This document shows positions 1-8,661 of a stretch of 64,000 nt of DNA, one piece after another (position 1 is the stretch's first letter; the number at the start of each line of letters is the position of its first letter). Below the pieces are notes generated by a model, which had not been told where the DNA came from, did no database searches, and saw only the letters and a program-made list of their open reading frames with translations. This stretch comes from Pseudomonas sp. DNDY-54. Its GTDB lineage: Bacteria > Pseudomonadota > Gammaproteobacteria > Pseudomonadales > Pseudomonadaceae. The position numbers were made by a program, and so were the translations under genes. The stretch is taken from positions 2,480,001-2,544,000 of the forward strand of contig NZ_CP082271.1 of assembly GCF_019880365.1 (NCBI RefSeq), written 5' to 3'.

Positions 1-485
1 CTGCTTTTTTTGGAAGAAGGCAGCGACTGTTCTGCATGCCGCAGCGCGATGAGACGCATCAGTCCGGCTGCCAGATAGTCGCCTTCCAGCTCGGCCAGAC
101 TGGCGGTAGCCATCGGTAGCGGCGCATTGCGATGACCGCCAATCAGCCATCCGCCGAACACACCGACAAAGGGCTGGTGGGTCACGAGCAAAATATCTTG
201 CTCGGTACGGCGATCGAGATAGAGCAATGCGTCAGTCGGGTCGGTCTCAGGCGTGAGCCATGGCACCGTCTCGACCGGTCCAGCGAAGCCAAGCGCCTGC
301 CGAATGATCTCGGCAGTCTGCTGGGCGCGCTGGTAAGGGCTAGCGAGAATTGCCTGGAGCGGTTGTTCCTGCAGATAAGTGGCGGCACGTTCCACCTCGA
401 CTCGCCCCTTACCTGTCAGATTCCGTTCCGCGTCGGTACGGGCCTTGGGTTCAGCCTCGCCATGACGCAGCAGCCACAACTTCAT
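1..485 (-). CDS. sixA: SixA-type phosphohistidine phosphatase (3' end outside window)
   Basis: Leftward reading frame from ATG at 485 that stays open to the window edge, giving about 161 codons without a stop. It opens MKLWLLRHGEAEP, the RHG motif (R7, H8) of the histidine phosphatase superfamily, and later has LVTHQPF with the second catalytic His. Length and motifs fit SixA, which removes phosphate from phosphohistidine in HPt or PTS-type domains in the cytoplasm. Its start overlaps the stop of the DUF4389 gene (ATGA), so the two are probably translationally coupled and transcribed with gpsA. The true C-terminus cannot be seen. Confidence 0.85.
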   Translation of the reverse strand, partial: MKLWLLRHGEAEPKARTDAERNLTGKGRVEVERAATYLQEQPLQAILASPYQRAQQTAEIIRQALGFAGPVETVPWLTPETDPTDALLYLDRRTEQDILLVTHQPFVGVFGGWLIGGHRNAPLPMATASLAELEGDYLAAGLMRLIALRHAEQSLPSSKKS

Positions 486-820
486 GGCTGCGGCTCCTGC
501 TCTGGCGGGGTTGGCGTCACGGGCGCAACCGTTTCGGTATCAGCTGGACGCGGCTTAGGCCAATCAGACATCGGCCAGGGCTTGCGATCGGTATTAAACG
601 TGCCGAAACGCCCTATTTGCGCGACGTACTGACTGAGGCTGTCCCCAAGCTCTTGCAGGCTTACGTTGGCCTTACCATTCACCGCATGCAGAACCAGCTG
701 CGCGACCACGATAACCAGGAGCACGAGCTCGGCCACCTGCCAGACAAAAAAGAAAACCAGCATCCAGAGGGCGCGCAAGATCAGCGACTCACGATCCGCG
801 CTGCGTTGTGATGTATTCAT
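482..820 (-). CDS. DUF4389 family small membrane protein
   Basis: A 112-residue protein starting at ATG 820 behind a clear AAGGAG site. One long hydrophobic stretch (about residues 13-46, WMLVFFFVWQVAELVLLVIV and after) could form one or two helices, followed by a short amphipathic part and a Pro/Thr/Glu-rich tail. This layout matches the DUF4389 family commonly found next to gpsA and sixA in Pseudomonas. No catalytic motif is visible and the function is unknown. It lies 19 bases downstream of gpsA and overlaps sixA by 4 bases, so it is the middle gene of a gpsA-DUF4389-sixA operon. Confidence 0.8.
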   Translation of the reverse strand: MNTSQRSADRESLILRALWMLVFFFVWQVAELVLLVIVVAQLVLHAVNGKANVSLQELGDSLSQYVAQIGRFGTFNTDRKPWPMSDWPKPRPADTETVAPVTPTPPEQEPQP

Positions 821-839
821 CCACGTCTCCTTATCGTTC

Positions 840-1862
840 TCAGAAGCCGTCGGTGGAAATAAAATCCACGTCGGTCTTCGGCTCGCCGCGCATTAGCAGC
901 CCAATGACCTGCTCAAGCGTACGCCCCTCGTACAGGATGGCATGTAGCCCAGTGACCAGCGGCATATAGACCTGAAGTTCCTCAGCCTTACTCTTTAGTA
1001 CCTTGATGGTATTGACCCCTTCAGCGACCTCCCCGAGGCGCGATACGGCTTGCTCAAGCGTCAAACCCTCGCCGAGCGCGTAGCCGACCTGAAAGTTGCG
1101 ACTTTTCGCTGAGGTGCAAGTAACGATCAAATCTCCGACCCCCGCCAGCCCCAGGAATGTCATGGGATTGGCCCCTAATCTCACGGCGAAACGGGTCATT
1201 TCGGCGAGCGCACGTGTAATTAACATGCTGCGCGTGTTTTCGCCCATGCCCATCGCGGCGGCCATGCCGGCCATGATTGCGTAGACATTTTTCAACGCCC
1301 CTCCGAGCTCCACACCAAACCGGTCGGCGCTGGCATAGACTCGAAACGTTCGGCCATGCAGAGCCTGTTGAACGCTTAAGCATAGTGCCTCGTCGGCGCT
1401 GGCAACCACGGTCGCGGTGAGTGCATGCTCGGCGACCTCACGCGCCAGATTAGGCCCGGAGATCACGCCAATGCGGGCCAGCGGTGCGATCTCTTCAAGA
1501 ATCTGACTCATCAGCATGAAGCCGTGAGCCTCGATGCCCTTCGTCGTACTCACCAGCATTTTTCCCGCTAATTGCTGGGTGAAAGGAGACAAAGCCTGGC
1601 GCAGCGCACTGGACGGCAACGCCACGAAAACCAGATCGCAGTCCGTCAGCGTCAACGCCAGATCAGTAACCGGCTGGACCTCAGGGAGCACCGTCACACC
1701 CTTGAGATAACGAGGATTCTGTCGCTGGGTACGAATGCTTTCAGCCTGCTCGGGATCACGCATCCATAACCGGACGCTGTGGCCGTTCTCGGCGAGTAGA
1801 TTGGCGATAGCGGTACCAAAGCTACCGCCGCCTAGCACCGCTATGGGTTGCTGTTCAGTCAT
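840..1862 (-). CDS. gpsA: Glycerol-3-phosphate dehydrogenase [NAD(P)+]
   Basis: A 340-residue protein with an N-terminal Rossmann dinucleotide site (VLGGGSFGTAIANLLAENGH), the conserved STTKGIE and ISGPNLAREV segments, and the catalytic-lysine region GGALKNVYAI. The enzyme reduces dihydroxyacetone phosphate to sn-glycerol 3-phosphate, the backbone for phospholipid synthesis, in the cytoplasm. It is first in a leftward operon with the DUF4389 gene and sixA. Fatty acid genes fabAB lie divergently beyond a 425-base gap, which keeps two lipid precursor steps side by side. Length is normal for the family and nothing looks damaged. Confidence 0.96.
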   Translation of the reverse strand: MTEQQPIAVLGGGSFGTAIANLLAENGHSVRLWMRDPEQAESIRTQRQNPRYLKGVTVLPEVQPVTDLALTLTDCDLVFVALPSSALRQALSPFTQQLAGKMLVSTTKGIEAHGFMLMSQILEEIAPLARIGVISGPNLAREVAEHALTATVVASADEALCLSVQQALHGRTFRVYASADRFGVELGGALKNVYAIMAGMAAAMGMGENTRSMLITRALAEMTRFAVRLGANPMTFLGLAGVGDLIVTCTSAKSRNFQVGYALGEGLTLEQAVSRLGEVAEGVNTIKVLKSKAEELQVYMPLVTGLHAILYEGRTLEQVIGLLMRGEPKTDVDFISTDGF

Positions 1863-2287
1863 GGGCTATCCGTTTGAGCCACCGAGGGCAATGATCGGCA
1901 TTATACGTAGCGTTCGAAGCACAGCCAGTGCAACCCAACCGCCATTGGAATCATCAGGTTACAGTTTTTGCGGACCAGAAGATCAGCGAAGCGTCCGTGT
2001 GCTGACCTCGCCCAGGGCACCGCATCGCAACAGATCCCCCTATCGTCTATAACCGGACAAGACGTCACATGGTCGTTGTCGCGGGCCAGGAGTGTTAAAG
2101 TATCGGCCCGTTTCTACTACGGCCTTCTCGAAGTAGCCTGGAACGAGCAGTTATCCATGTCCGCTGCCCTGTGACTTTCGGCGCAAGGTGGCAGTCTACG
2201 ATTAGACTTTATGATCGGACTCTCCGTTTTTTTTGAGTCAGATAGAAAGCAGCAAGCCCTCCATAAAGGGACCATTGAGGAATACGC
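1863..2287. promoter_or_regulatory. Divergent gpsA / fabA intergenic region
   Basis: About 425 bases without a credible gene between the gpsA and fabA starts; both promoters should lie here. The clearest local structure is an inverted repeat, AGTCTA-CGAT-TAGACT at 2193-2208, about 80 bases upstream of the fabA ATG, followed by a run of eight T at 2228-2235. Unsaturated fatty acid genes in Pseudomonas are known targets of TetR-type repressors that bind palindromes, so the repeat is a candidate operator. It does not resemble a motif I can name, and I could not assign -35 and -10 boxes with confidence. Confidence 0.35.
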
Positions 2288-2803
2288 ATGACCAAACAAC
2301 AGGCCTTTACTCGGGAAGATCTGCTCCGTTGCAGCCGCGGCGAGCTGTTCGGGCCCGGTAATGCGCAACTGCCCGCACCGAATATGCTGATGGTCGATCG
2401 CATCGTTCATATCAGCGAAGTGGGCGGCAAGTACGGCAAGGGCGAGTTGGTCGCCGAGCTGGATATCAATCCTGATCTCTGGTTCTTTGCCTGCCATTTC
2501 GAGGGTGATCCGGTCATGCCCGGCTGCCTTGGTCTTGATGCCATGTGGCAGCTGGTCGGCTTCTACCTCGGCTGGCAGGGCAACCCTGGCCGTGGTCGTG
2601 CGCTGGGCTCTGGCGAAGTGAAGTTCTTTGGCCAGGTTCTGCCGACCGCCAAGAAGGTCACCTACAACATTCATATCAAACGCACCATTAGTCGCTCATT
2701 GGTTCTCGGCATTGCCGACGGAACCGTCAGCGTTGATGGGCGCGAGATCTACAGCGCCGAAGGCTTACGCGTCGGCCTGTTTACATCTACCGATAGCTTT
2801 TGA
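2288..2803 (+). CDS. fabA: 3-hydroxydecanoyl-ACP dehydratase/isomerase FabA
   Basis: A 171-residue hot-dog protein with the active-site pair H70 (WFFACHFEGDPVMPG) and D84 (GCLGLDAMWQL), at the same numbers as the E. coli enzyme. FabA dehydrates 3-hydroxydecanoyl-ACP and isomerises trans-2 to cis-3-decenoyl-ACP, the branch point into anaerobic unsaturated fatty acid synthesis. The start ATG follows a TTGAGGAATACGC leader with a GAGG site. The fabB start lies 11 bases after its stop, so the pair forms the classic fabAB operon, ended by the terminator after fabB. Confidence 0.97.
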   Translation: MTKQQAFTREDLLRCSRGELFGPGNAQLPAPNMLMVDRIVHISEVGGKYGKGELVAELDINPDLWFFACHFEGDPVMPGCLGLDAMWQLVGFYLGWQGNPGRGRALGSGEVKFFGQVLPTAKKVTYNIHIKRTISRSLVLGIADGTVSVDGREIYSAEGLRVGLFTSTDSF

Positions 2804-2814
2804 AGGACTTCCGC

Positions 2815-4032
2815 ATGCGTCGCGTCGTGATTACCGGCCTGGGTATCGTTTCCTGCCTCGGCAATGACAAAGACACTGTCTCCGCCAACCTGCGCGCTAG
2901 CCGCCCAGGCATTCGCTTTAACCAGGCCTATGCGGATATGGGTCTACGCAGCCAGGTTTCAGGCTCAGTCGACCTGAACCTCGAAGAGCTGATTGACCGT
3001 AAGGTGCTGCGTTTCATGGGCGATGCTGCGGCTTATGCGTATCTGGCCATGCAGCAGGCACTGGAAGATTCTGGCCTCAGCGCCGAAGATATCTCCAACC
3101 CTCGCATCGGGCTGATCGCCGGTTCGGGTGGTGCATCGACCATCAACCAGATGGAAGCCATCGACATCCTGCGCGACAAAGGCGTCAAGCGCATCGGCCC
3201 GTATCGCGTACCGCGCACCATGAGCAGCACGGTTTCCGCGTGCCTCGCCACACCTTTCCGTATCAAGGGCATCAACTACTCCATCGCTTCGGCTTGCGCC
3301 ACCAGCGCGCATTGCATTGGTCACGCGATGGAGCAGATCCAGATGGGCAAGCAGGACGTTGTGTTTGCCGGTGGTGGTGAAGAAGAACATTGGAGCCAGA
3401 GCTGCCTGTTCGATGCCATGGGCGCACTTTCGAGCCAGTACAACGAGACGCCGGAAAAAGCCTCTCGCGCCTACGACGCCAAGCGTGACGGTTTCGTCAT
3501 CGCTGGCGGTGGCGGCATGGTGGTAGTAGAAGAGCTGGAGCATGCGCTCAAGCGCGGCGCGAAGATTTACGCGGAAATCGTCGGCTACGGCGCTACTTCC
3601 GACGGTTATGACATGGTTGCTCCGAGTGGTGAAGGCGCGCTGCGCTGCATGCAGCAAGCGATGGCAACGGTCGACGGCGACATCGACTACCTCAACACCC
3701 ACGGCACTTCCACCCCTGTGGGAGACGTCGCTGAGAGCAAGGCCGTACGCAACATGTTTGGCGACAAGATCCCGGCCATCAGCTCGACCAAGAGCCTGTC
3801 TGGTCACTCGCTGGGCGCCGCCGGCGTTCATGAGGCGATCTATTGCATGCTGATGATGCAGGGCAACTTCATCGCTGGCTCTGCGAACATTGATGAGCTG
3901 GACTCGGAAGTTGCTGACATGCCGATCGTTCGCGAGACCCGCAACGATGCCAAGATCGATCTGGTCATGAGCAACAGCTTCGGCTTTGGCGGCACCAACG
4001 CAACGCTGGTACTCAAGCGCTGGAAAGGCTGA
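2815..4032 (+). CDS. fabB: 3-oxoacyl-ACP synthase I FabB
   Basis: A 405-residue beta-ketoacyl-ACP synthase I. The catalytic triad is visible: C161 in SIASACATSAHC, H296 in NTHGTSTPVGD and H331 in KSLSGHSLGAAG. FabB elongates the cis-3-decenoyl-ACP made by FabA and so commits carbon to unsaturated chains. I chose ATG 2815 (MRRVVITGLGIV), which follows an AAGGACT ribosome site; an in-frame TTG at 2800 would overlap the fabA stop and has no comparable site. It is the last gene of the fabAB operon and is followed by a strong hairpin. Confidence 0.97.
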   Translation: MRRVVITGLGIVSCLGNDKDTVSANLRASRPGIRFNQAYADMGLRSQVSGSVDLNLEELIDRKVLRFMGDAAAYAYLAMQQALEDSGLSAEDISNPRIGLIAGSGGASTINQMEAIDILRDKGVKRIGPYRVPRTMSSTVSACLATPFRIKGINYSIASACATSAHCIGHAMEQIQMGKQDVVFAGGGEEEHWSQSCLFDAMGALSSQYNETPEKASRAYDAKRDGFVIAGGGGMVVVEELEHALKRGAKIYAEIVGYGATSDGYDMVAPSGEGALRCMQQAMATVDGDIDYLNTHGTSTPVGDVAESKAVRNMFGDKIPAISSTKSLSGHSLGAAGVHEAIYCMLMMQGNFIAGSANIDELDSEVADMPIVRETRNDAKIDLVMSNSFGFGGTNATLVLKRWKG

Positions 4033-4050
4033 TCAGCCACAGTCACATCA

Positions 4051-4083
4051 CAACAACGGCGCCTTAGGGCGCCGTTGTTGTTT
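4051..4083 (+). terminator. Rho-independent terminator after fabB
   Basis: A perfect 13-bp stem (CAACAACGGCGCC with its complement at 4068-4080) with a 4-base loop, followed by TTTA. It lies 18 bases after the fabB stop and between convergent fabB and sstT, so it may act on both strands. Confidence 0.8.
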
Positions 4084-4192
4084 ATGGACTGTTTGGGTAT
4101 CCGGCTGAACGATCCACCTCAGCCTGCGCCGCGGCAGATCGTTGGGTGCTGTCGCCAGATCAAGGCGTGGTTGCGGCGCACCGGAATGACGC

Positions 4193-5428
4193 TCAGACCG
4201 GTACCTCTTCCGTTACGTCGCCATGGGCGATACAGGACGCGGCAGTGAAGAGTGCGTCTGTAGATGAATTCAGCGCTGTCTCGGTCGAATCCTGCACCAC
4301 TCCAATGATGAAACCGACCGCCACGACCTGCATCGCCAGATCATTGGAAATTCCGAACAAGCTGCACGCCAGCGGGATCAGTAACAACGAACCACCTGCC
4401 ACACCGGACGCACCACAGGCGCAGATAGCGGCCAGCAGGCTGAGCAGAATCGCCGTCGGGATATCCACGACGATGCCCAGCGTATTGGCGGCCGCCAGGG
4501 TCAGTACGGTAATGGTAATCGCCGCACCACCCATGTTGATCGTTGCACCCAGGGGGATCGACACCGAATAGGTGTCCTTATGCAATCCGAGACGCTCGCA
4601 GAGCTGCATGTTGACCGGAATATTGGCTGCCGAACTTCGCGTGAAGAACGCGGTGATGCCGCTTTCTCGCAAGCACGTGAAGACAAGTGGATAAGGATTT
4701 CGGCGGATCTGCCAGAACACGATCAGCGGGTTCATCACCAATGCCATAAAGACCATGCTACCGACGAGAACCAGCAGCAAACGCAAGTAACCCGCGAGCG
4801 CCGAGAAACCCGACTCGGCAAGTGTCCCGGCAACCAGACCGAAAATCCCTAGCGGCGCGAAGCGGATCACGACTTTGACGATCAACGTGACGCCCTCGGA
4901 GATGTCCGCAATCAGGTCACGCGTACTTTCCCGCGAATGACGAAAGGCAATACCCAAGCCTATCGCCCATGCCAGGATGCCGATGAAGTTGCCCTCGATG
5001 AGCGCATGAACAGGGTTATCAACAATATTGAACAGCAGCGTTTGCAGGACGGCGCCGACGCCCGAGGGCGGCACCACATCACTCGCCTGGCTGATCAATG
5101 TGAGGCTCGTGGGAAATAGCGTACTGGCAATGACGGCAACCGCAGCCGCACTCAAGGTACCTAACGCGTAAAGCACCAGAATCGGTCGGATATGGGTCGG
5201 CTGTCCGCGCTTATGGTTGGCCAGCGAGGCGGTTACCAATACGAAAACCAAGATAGGCGCGACAGCTTTCAGTCCCGACACGAACAGATCGCCCAGCAAA
5301 CTGAATGATGTCGCGGTTTGGGGTGAAAGCCATGCGAGCAGGCAACCGGCGGCAAGTCCAATAACAATCTGCGTCACCAGGCTGACACGGTTATAGGCTC
5401 TGAAAAGGCGACTTGAGAGGTTGGACAT
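4193..5428 (-). CDS. sstT: Serine/threonine:Na+ symporter SstT
   Basis: A protein of about 411 residues, dominated by hydrophobic segments, with the dicarboxylate/amino acid:cation symporter pattern: a serine-rich re-entrant loop (FFTRSSAANIPVNM), SIPLGATINMGGAAI and a C-terminal VVQDSTETALNSSTDALF binding region. These are typical of SstT, the inner-membrane sodium-driven importer of serine and threonine. I chose ATG 5428; a GTG one codon upstream is equally open. It converges on fabB. No operon partner is apparent, since the next leftward gene upstream is about 200 bases away. Confidence 0.9.
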   Translation of the reverse strand: MSNLSSRLFRAYNRVSLVTQIVIGLAAGCLLAWLSPQTATSFSLLGDLFVSGLKAVAPILVFVLVTASLANHKRGQPTHIRPILVLYALGTLSAAAVAVIASTLFPTSLTLISQASDVVPPSGVGAVLQTLLFNIVDNPVHALIEGNFIGILAWAIGLGIAFRHSRESTRDLIADISEGVTLIVKVVIRFAPLGIFGLVAGTLAESGFSALAGYLRLLLVLVGSMVFMALVMNPLIVFWQIRRNPYPLVFTCLRESGITAFFTRSSAANIPVNMQLCERLGLHKDTYSVSIPLGATINMGGAAITITVLTLAAANTLGIVVDIPTAILLSLLAAICACGASGVAGGSLLLIPLACSLFGISNDLAMQVVAVGFIIGVVQDSTETALNSSTDALFTAASCIAHGDVTEEVPV

Positions 5429-5590
5429 CACGGAGTCTCGGCGTAAGAGGCGGGACCGGGCATACGCGTCGACGCTATGAGCGCGGCGGCAGCGCCAGAC
5501 TAAAAACGCCGAATGGTACGCATCTCAGCCCGTTCTGCCCAGCTCTGAGACCAACACGACGGTGCCAGATCATCGCGAGACATTGATTAA

Positions 5591-5616
5591 CGACGCCCCG
5601 CCGGATGGGGGCGTCG
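5591..5616 (-). terminator. Possible terminator downstream of the chemoreceptor
   Basis: A 9-bp stem (CGACGCCCC with GGGGCGTCG) and 8-base loop lying 11 bases beyond the chemoreceptor stop. On the minus strand the following bases are TTAATC, a weak T tract, so termination efficiency is uncertain. Confidence 0.5.
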
Positions 5617-5626
5617 CCGTGCGACG

Positions 5627-7249
5627 TCAGATGCGGAAGCGTGCCACCAACTCGTTCAGATCAATCGCTAGTCGCGCCAACTCCTGACTGGCTGCGCTGG
5701 TCTGGTTGGCGCCCGCAGAAGACTGCAATGACAGGTCGCGGATATTGACCAGGTTGCGGTCAACCTCACGGGCGACCTGAGCCTGCTCTTCCGAGGCGCT
5801 AGCGATGACGAGATTGCGCTCACTGATCTGGCTGATCGCACGCGCGATGTCGTCCAGCGCATCACCGGCGGTGCGTGCTACATCGAGCGTAGTACGGGCA
5901 CGCTCGTTACTCGTCTGCATAGCGAGTACAGCCTTGTCGGTGCCTTGGTGAACATCGCCAATCATCTGTTCGATTTCCTGCGTGGACTGCTGCGTGCGAT
6001 GCGCCAGCGCCCTCACCTCGTCTGCCACGACGGCAAACCCGCGCCCGGCATCACCTGCGCGCGCAGCCTCGATTGCGGCGTTGAGCGCCAGCAGATTGGT
6101 CTGCTCGGCAATCGAGCGAATCACATCCAGGACCTTGCTGATGTCACGAACCTGCCCGGCCAATTGCTCAACCTGCGTTGCGGTGGTCGTCACGTCATTC
6201 GCGAGCAGCCCTATCGAGTCGACTGTTTTGATGACCTGCTGACGGCCGTGCTGTGCGGTGGCGTCCGACTCACGGGAAGCCTCGGATGTGGCGACTGCAT
6301 TACGCGCGACCTCGTCCACCGCTGCGGTCATCTCATTAACTGCCGTAGCGGCCTGCTCGATCTCGTGGTTCTGCTGATGCAATCCCCGACTCGAGTCTTC
6401 AGTAACCGCATTGAGCTCCTCCGCCGCTGACGCCAGCTGGTTGGAGGAGTCCGAAATACCCTGAATCGTGCGCCGCAAACTGAGCTGCATGGTCTTCAGT
6501 GCAGCAAGCAGACGTGCTGGTTCGTCTTTACCGTCAATCACGAACTCTTGCGTAAGGTCCCCGGAAGCGACTGTTTCAGCGACCGTCAATGCTTGGTTCA
6601 ACGGACGAACGATACTGCGCGTGAACATTAGCGCCAGGATGACCGTTGCGATGGCAGCAAGAGCAATCGTGATCACTACCCACATGAGCGCGCTCTCGTA
6701 CACGGCCACTGAGCGTTCCGCTGCGGAGCCTGCTTCATCGCTGTTGATACGCTGAAGGTCAAGCAGGGCACGCGTCATGTCATCCGCGTGACTATTAATC
6801 GCTCCCCCCATGAGAACAATCGCCTGATCTAGCGCGCCCTGCCTGACTAAGCTCGCTATTTTGCCTTGCTCCGAGAAATAGAGTTTTTGTGCGCTGGCAA
6901 ATCTTTCTTAGGCAGCCTTCTCTTCAGGAATAGTGATGCGCTTTTCGTAAGCCGAGTTTAGCGTGCCGATTTCACCAACGAGCTTAGTCAGCGATTGATC
7001 AGTCGCGGAAATAGCCTCTCCGTCCACAAGCATCAACCGCATAGTCAATGCGCGAATCCGCAGCATGGAAGCGTTTAGATCGCCTAGGCTTACGATGCTC
7101 GGCAACCAATTTTGATCAACCTGACTCGACTCCTCGCGCATCTCAGCCATCTGATTCAACGAGAACAAGCCAAGCACAAGCACGATCAGACCAATCAGGC
7201 CAAATCCGGCAGCGGAACGGATGGATACACTCATATTACGGATCGACAT
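5627..7249 (-). pseudogene. Methyl-accepting chemotaxis protein interrupted by an in-frame TAA
   Basis: One 541-codon frame runs from ATG 7249 to the stop at 5627, but codon 114 (6910-6908) is TAA. Before it: a first membrane helix (AAGFGLIGLIVLVLGLF) and half of a four-helix-bundle sensor, ending ITIPEEKAA. After it, in the same frame: ERFASAQKLYFSEQ, the rest of the sensor, a second helix (WVVITIALAAIATVILALMF), HAMP, and a full signalling domain with QTNLLALNAAIEAARAGDAG. The frame is unchanged, so this is a nonsense codon, not a frameshift. A single base change (TAA from TAC or TAT, for example) would restore a normal 540-residue receptor. An internal ATG at 6811 could give a 394-residue fragment without the first helix, but its ribosome site is poor. 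Sequencing error, a true pseudogene and readthrough all remain possible. Confidence 0.85.
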
Positions 7250-7419
7250 GGGAATTCCTGCTCCATGGGTACGCTGCGGTGCCAGCGTTTGACCAATCAG
7301 CTATCGGAACGGGTCAGGCGAAACTTGAGTGTTTTGACGCCAAAAAACAGACAACACGACGCGGCGCCCGACGAGCGGCTTTAACGCCATAACGTGCCAC
7401 TGAAATGCCACCTAGCACA

Positions 7420-8442
7420 TCATTGAAGCTCGGACTGCCGTTTTCGCGGCAGGACAGCAAGGAAGTTATCGCGTGCCACCTGACGCGCTATATCTGCTGG
7501 TAACGCATCGAGAAACGGATCGAACGCGCGCATACCCTCACCCAGCCCGTCAAACCGGCCGACCACGTCAGAGCCGATCATGAACCGCGTCGGATGCTGC
7601 TCGATCAAAGAAACCCAACCGGTATCAGGCTTACCTGCGTCATCCAGCAGGTAGGGACGAAGCATGGTCCAAGAGAGATCGATGTACAGATTGGGATAAT
7701 CGGTCAGCAGGCGTTTCACGGTCGGCAGCAAAAAATCGAGCTTTTCTTGATGCCGATGCAGCTCCATGCTCGTTCCCGCATGAGCCCAAATGAAGCGCGT
7801 ATGCGGATGATTGCGCAGGGCCTCCTCTAGCTCGGTCAGGTATAGCGGATTGCGCTCGCGCTTGGAGGTGATGTTCGAATGCAACATCACCGGCAGGTCA
7901 AACTCGGCAGCCAAGTGATAGACGCGTGTCAATGCCTCGTTATTTGCGCGTGGCGTATCGCCTTCGGTCAGCGCCGTCACATCATCGTGACGTGTGAATA
8001 CCTCGCCTAGACCCTGCCAGAGACCTGGGTCGAGGTCGAGCATCCGCCGAATATGCGCGTCAGCATTCTTGTCATTGGGGTTGAAACCAGAGAGAAACGG
8101 ATGAAAGCGGCTTCGCTGCTCCTCGTCCAGCTCCTTTAGTGCGGCCGCAACGACGACATCGGTTGCGCTATACCAATACACGGGGGCGTCATCACCGGCG
8201 TAATAGCGGGGTCGCTTGGGCTCGTTTTCATGCCATTTCTTAGCGACCGGAATGCCGCTGATCATGACGTGATCAATGTCGCCCGCATCCATTGCCTCGA
8301 GCAGCTTGCTCATTCCATCGCTTTCTTGAAAGAAATCAACAAAATGAAGATGCGCATCGCTGTAGTGGTAGTCGCGTGCATATACCGGTGCGATCGAGGT
8401 GATCAGGCACAGCGCGGCGAAACAGTTTCGTAAATTAAACAA
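7420..8442 (-). CDS. Exported amidohydrolase-family protein (TTG start)
   Basis: About 340 residues of the amidohydrolase-2 (metal-dependent TIM-barrel) family: DAHLHFVD (HxH metal motif), MLHSN, FIWAHAGTS and MIGSDVVG are the expected metal and catalytic strands. The start is best placed at TTG 8442, because GGAGG at 8454-8450 on this strand sits 7 bases before it. The resulting N-terminus, FNLRNCFAALCLITSIAPVYA, is a typical signal peptide ending in a VYA cleavage site, so the enzyme is probably periplasmic. A longer frame from 8487 would bury the signal peptide. The substrate is unknown. It is a single gene between the chemoreceptor and htpG. Confidence 0.75.
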   Translation of the reverse strand: MFNLRNCFAALCLITSIAPVYARDYHYSDAHLHFVDFFQESDGMSKLLEAMDAGDIDHVMISGIPVAKKWHENEPKRPRYYAGDDAPVYWYSATDVVVAAALKELDEEQRSRFHPFLSGFNPNDKNADAHIRRMLDLDPGLWQGLGEVFTRHDDVTALTEGDTPRANNEALTRVYHLAAEFDLPVMLHSNITSKRERNPLYLTELEEALRNHPHTRFIWAHAGTSMELHRHQEKLDFLLPTVKRLLTDYPNLYIDLSWTMLRPYLLDDAGKPDTGWVSLIEQHPTRFMIGSDVVGRFDGLGEGMRAFDPFLDALPADIARQVARDNFLAVLPRKRQSELQ

Positions 8443-8610
8443 CCAGTGACCTCCAGATAACCATGCGGATAGACCGCCCTGTAGCACTGCGGTTCATAGT
8501 TGCCGGTCGTTTCGCTCGTTGATGAGGCGCGTCCGCCGTCGGCTAGTTATCAAGCGCTCCCATGCCGCAGGACGTCCGTCAGCTTACGAAGAAGCACCCC
8601 CACACCCAGC

Positions 8611-8645
8611 AAAACAAAAAAAGGCCCGTCAGTGACGGGCCTTTT
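8611..8645 (-). terminator. Rho-independent terminator of htpG
   Basis: A 10-bp stem (AAGGCCCGTC with GACGGGCCTT) with a 3-base loop, 17 bases beyond the htpG stop. On the minus strand it is followed by a long T-rich run (complement of AAAACAAAAA). T residues on the other side as well suggest it can work in both directions. Confidence 0.85.
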
Positions 8646-8661
8646 TCGTTCCGGTTGCGAG

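Noticed and set aside
6812..6907. Frameshift in the chemoreceptor
   Set aside because: The frame was traced across the break; both parts share one frame, so the defect is a nonsense codon.
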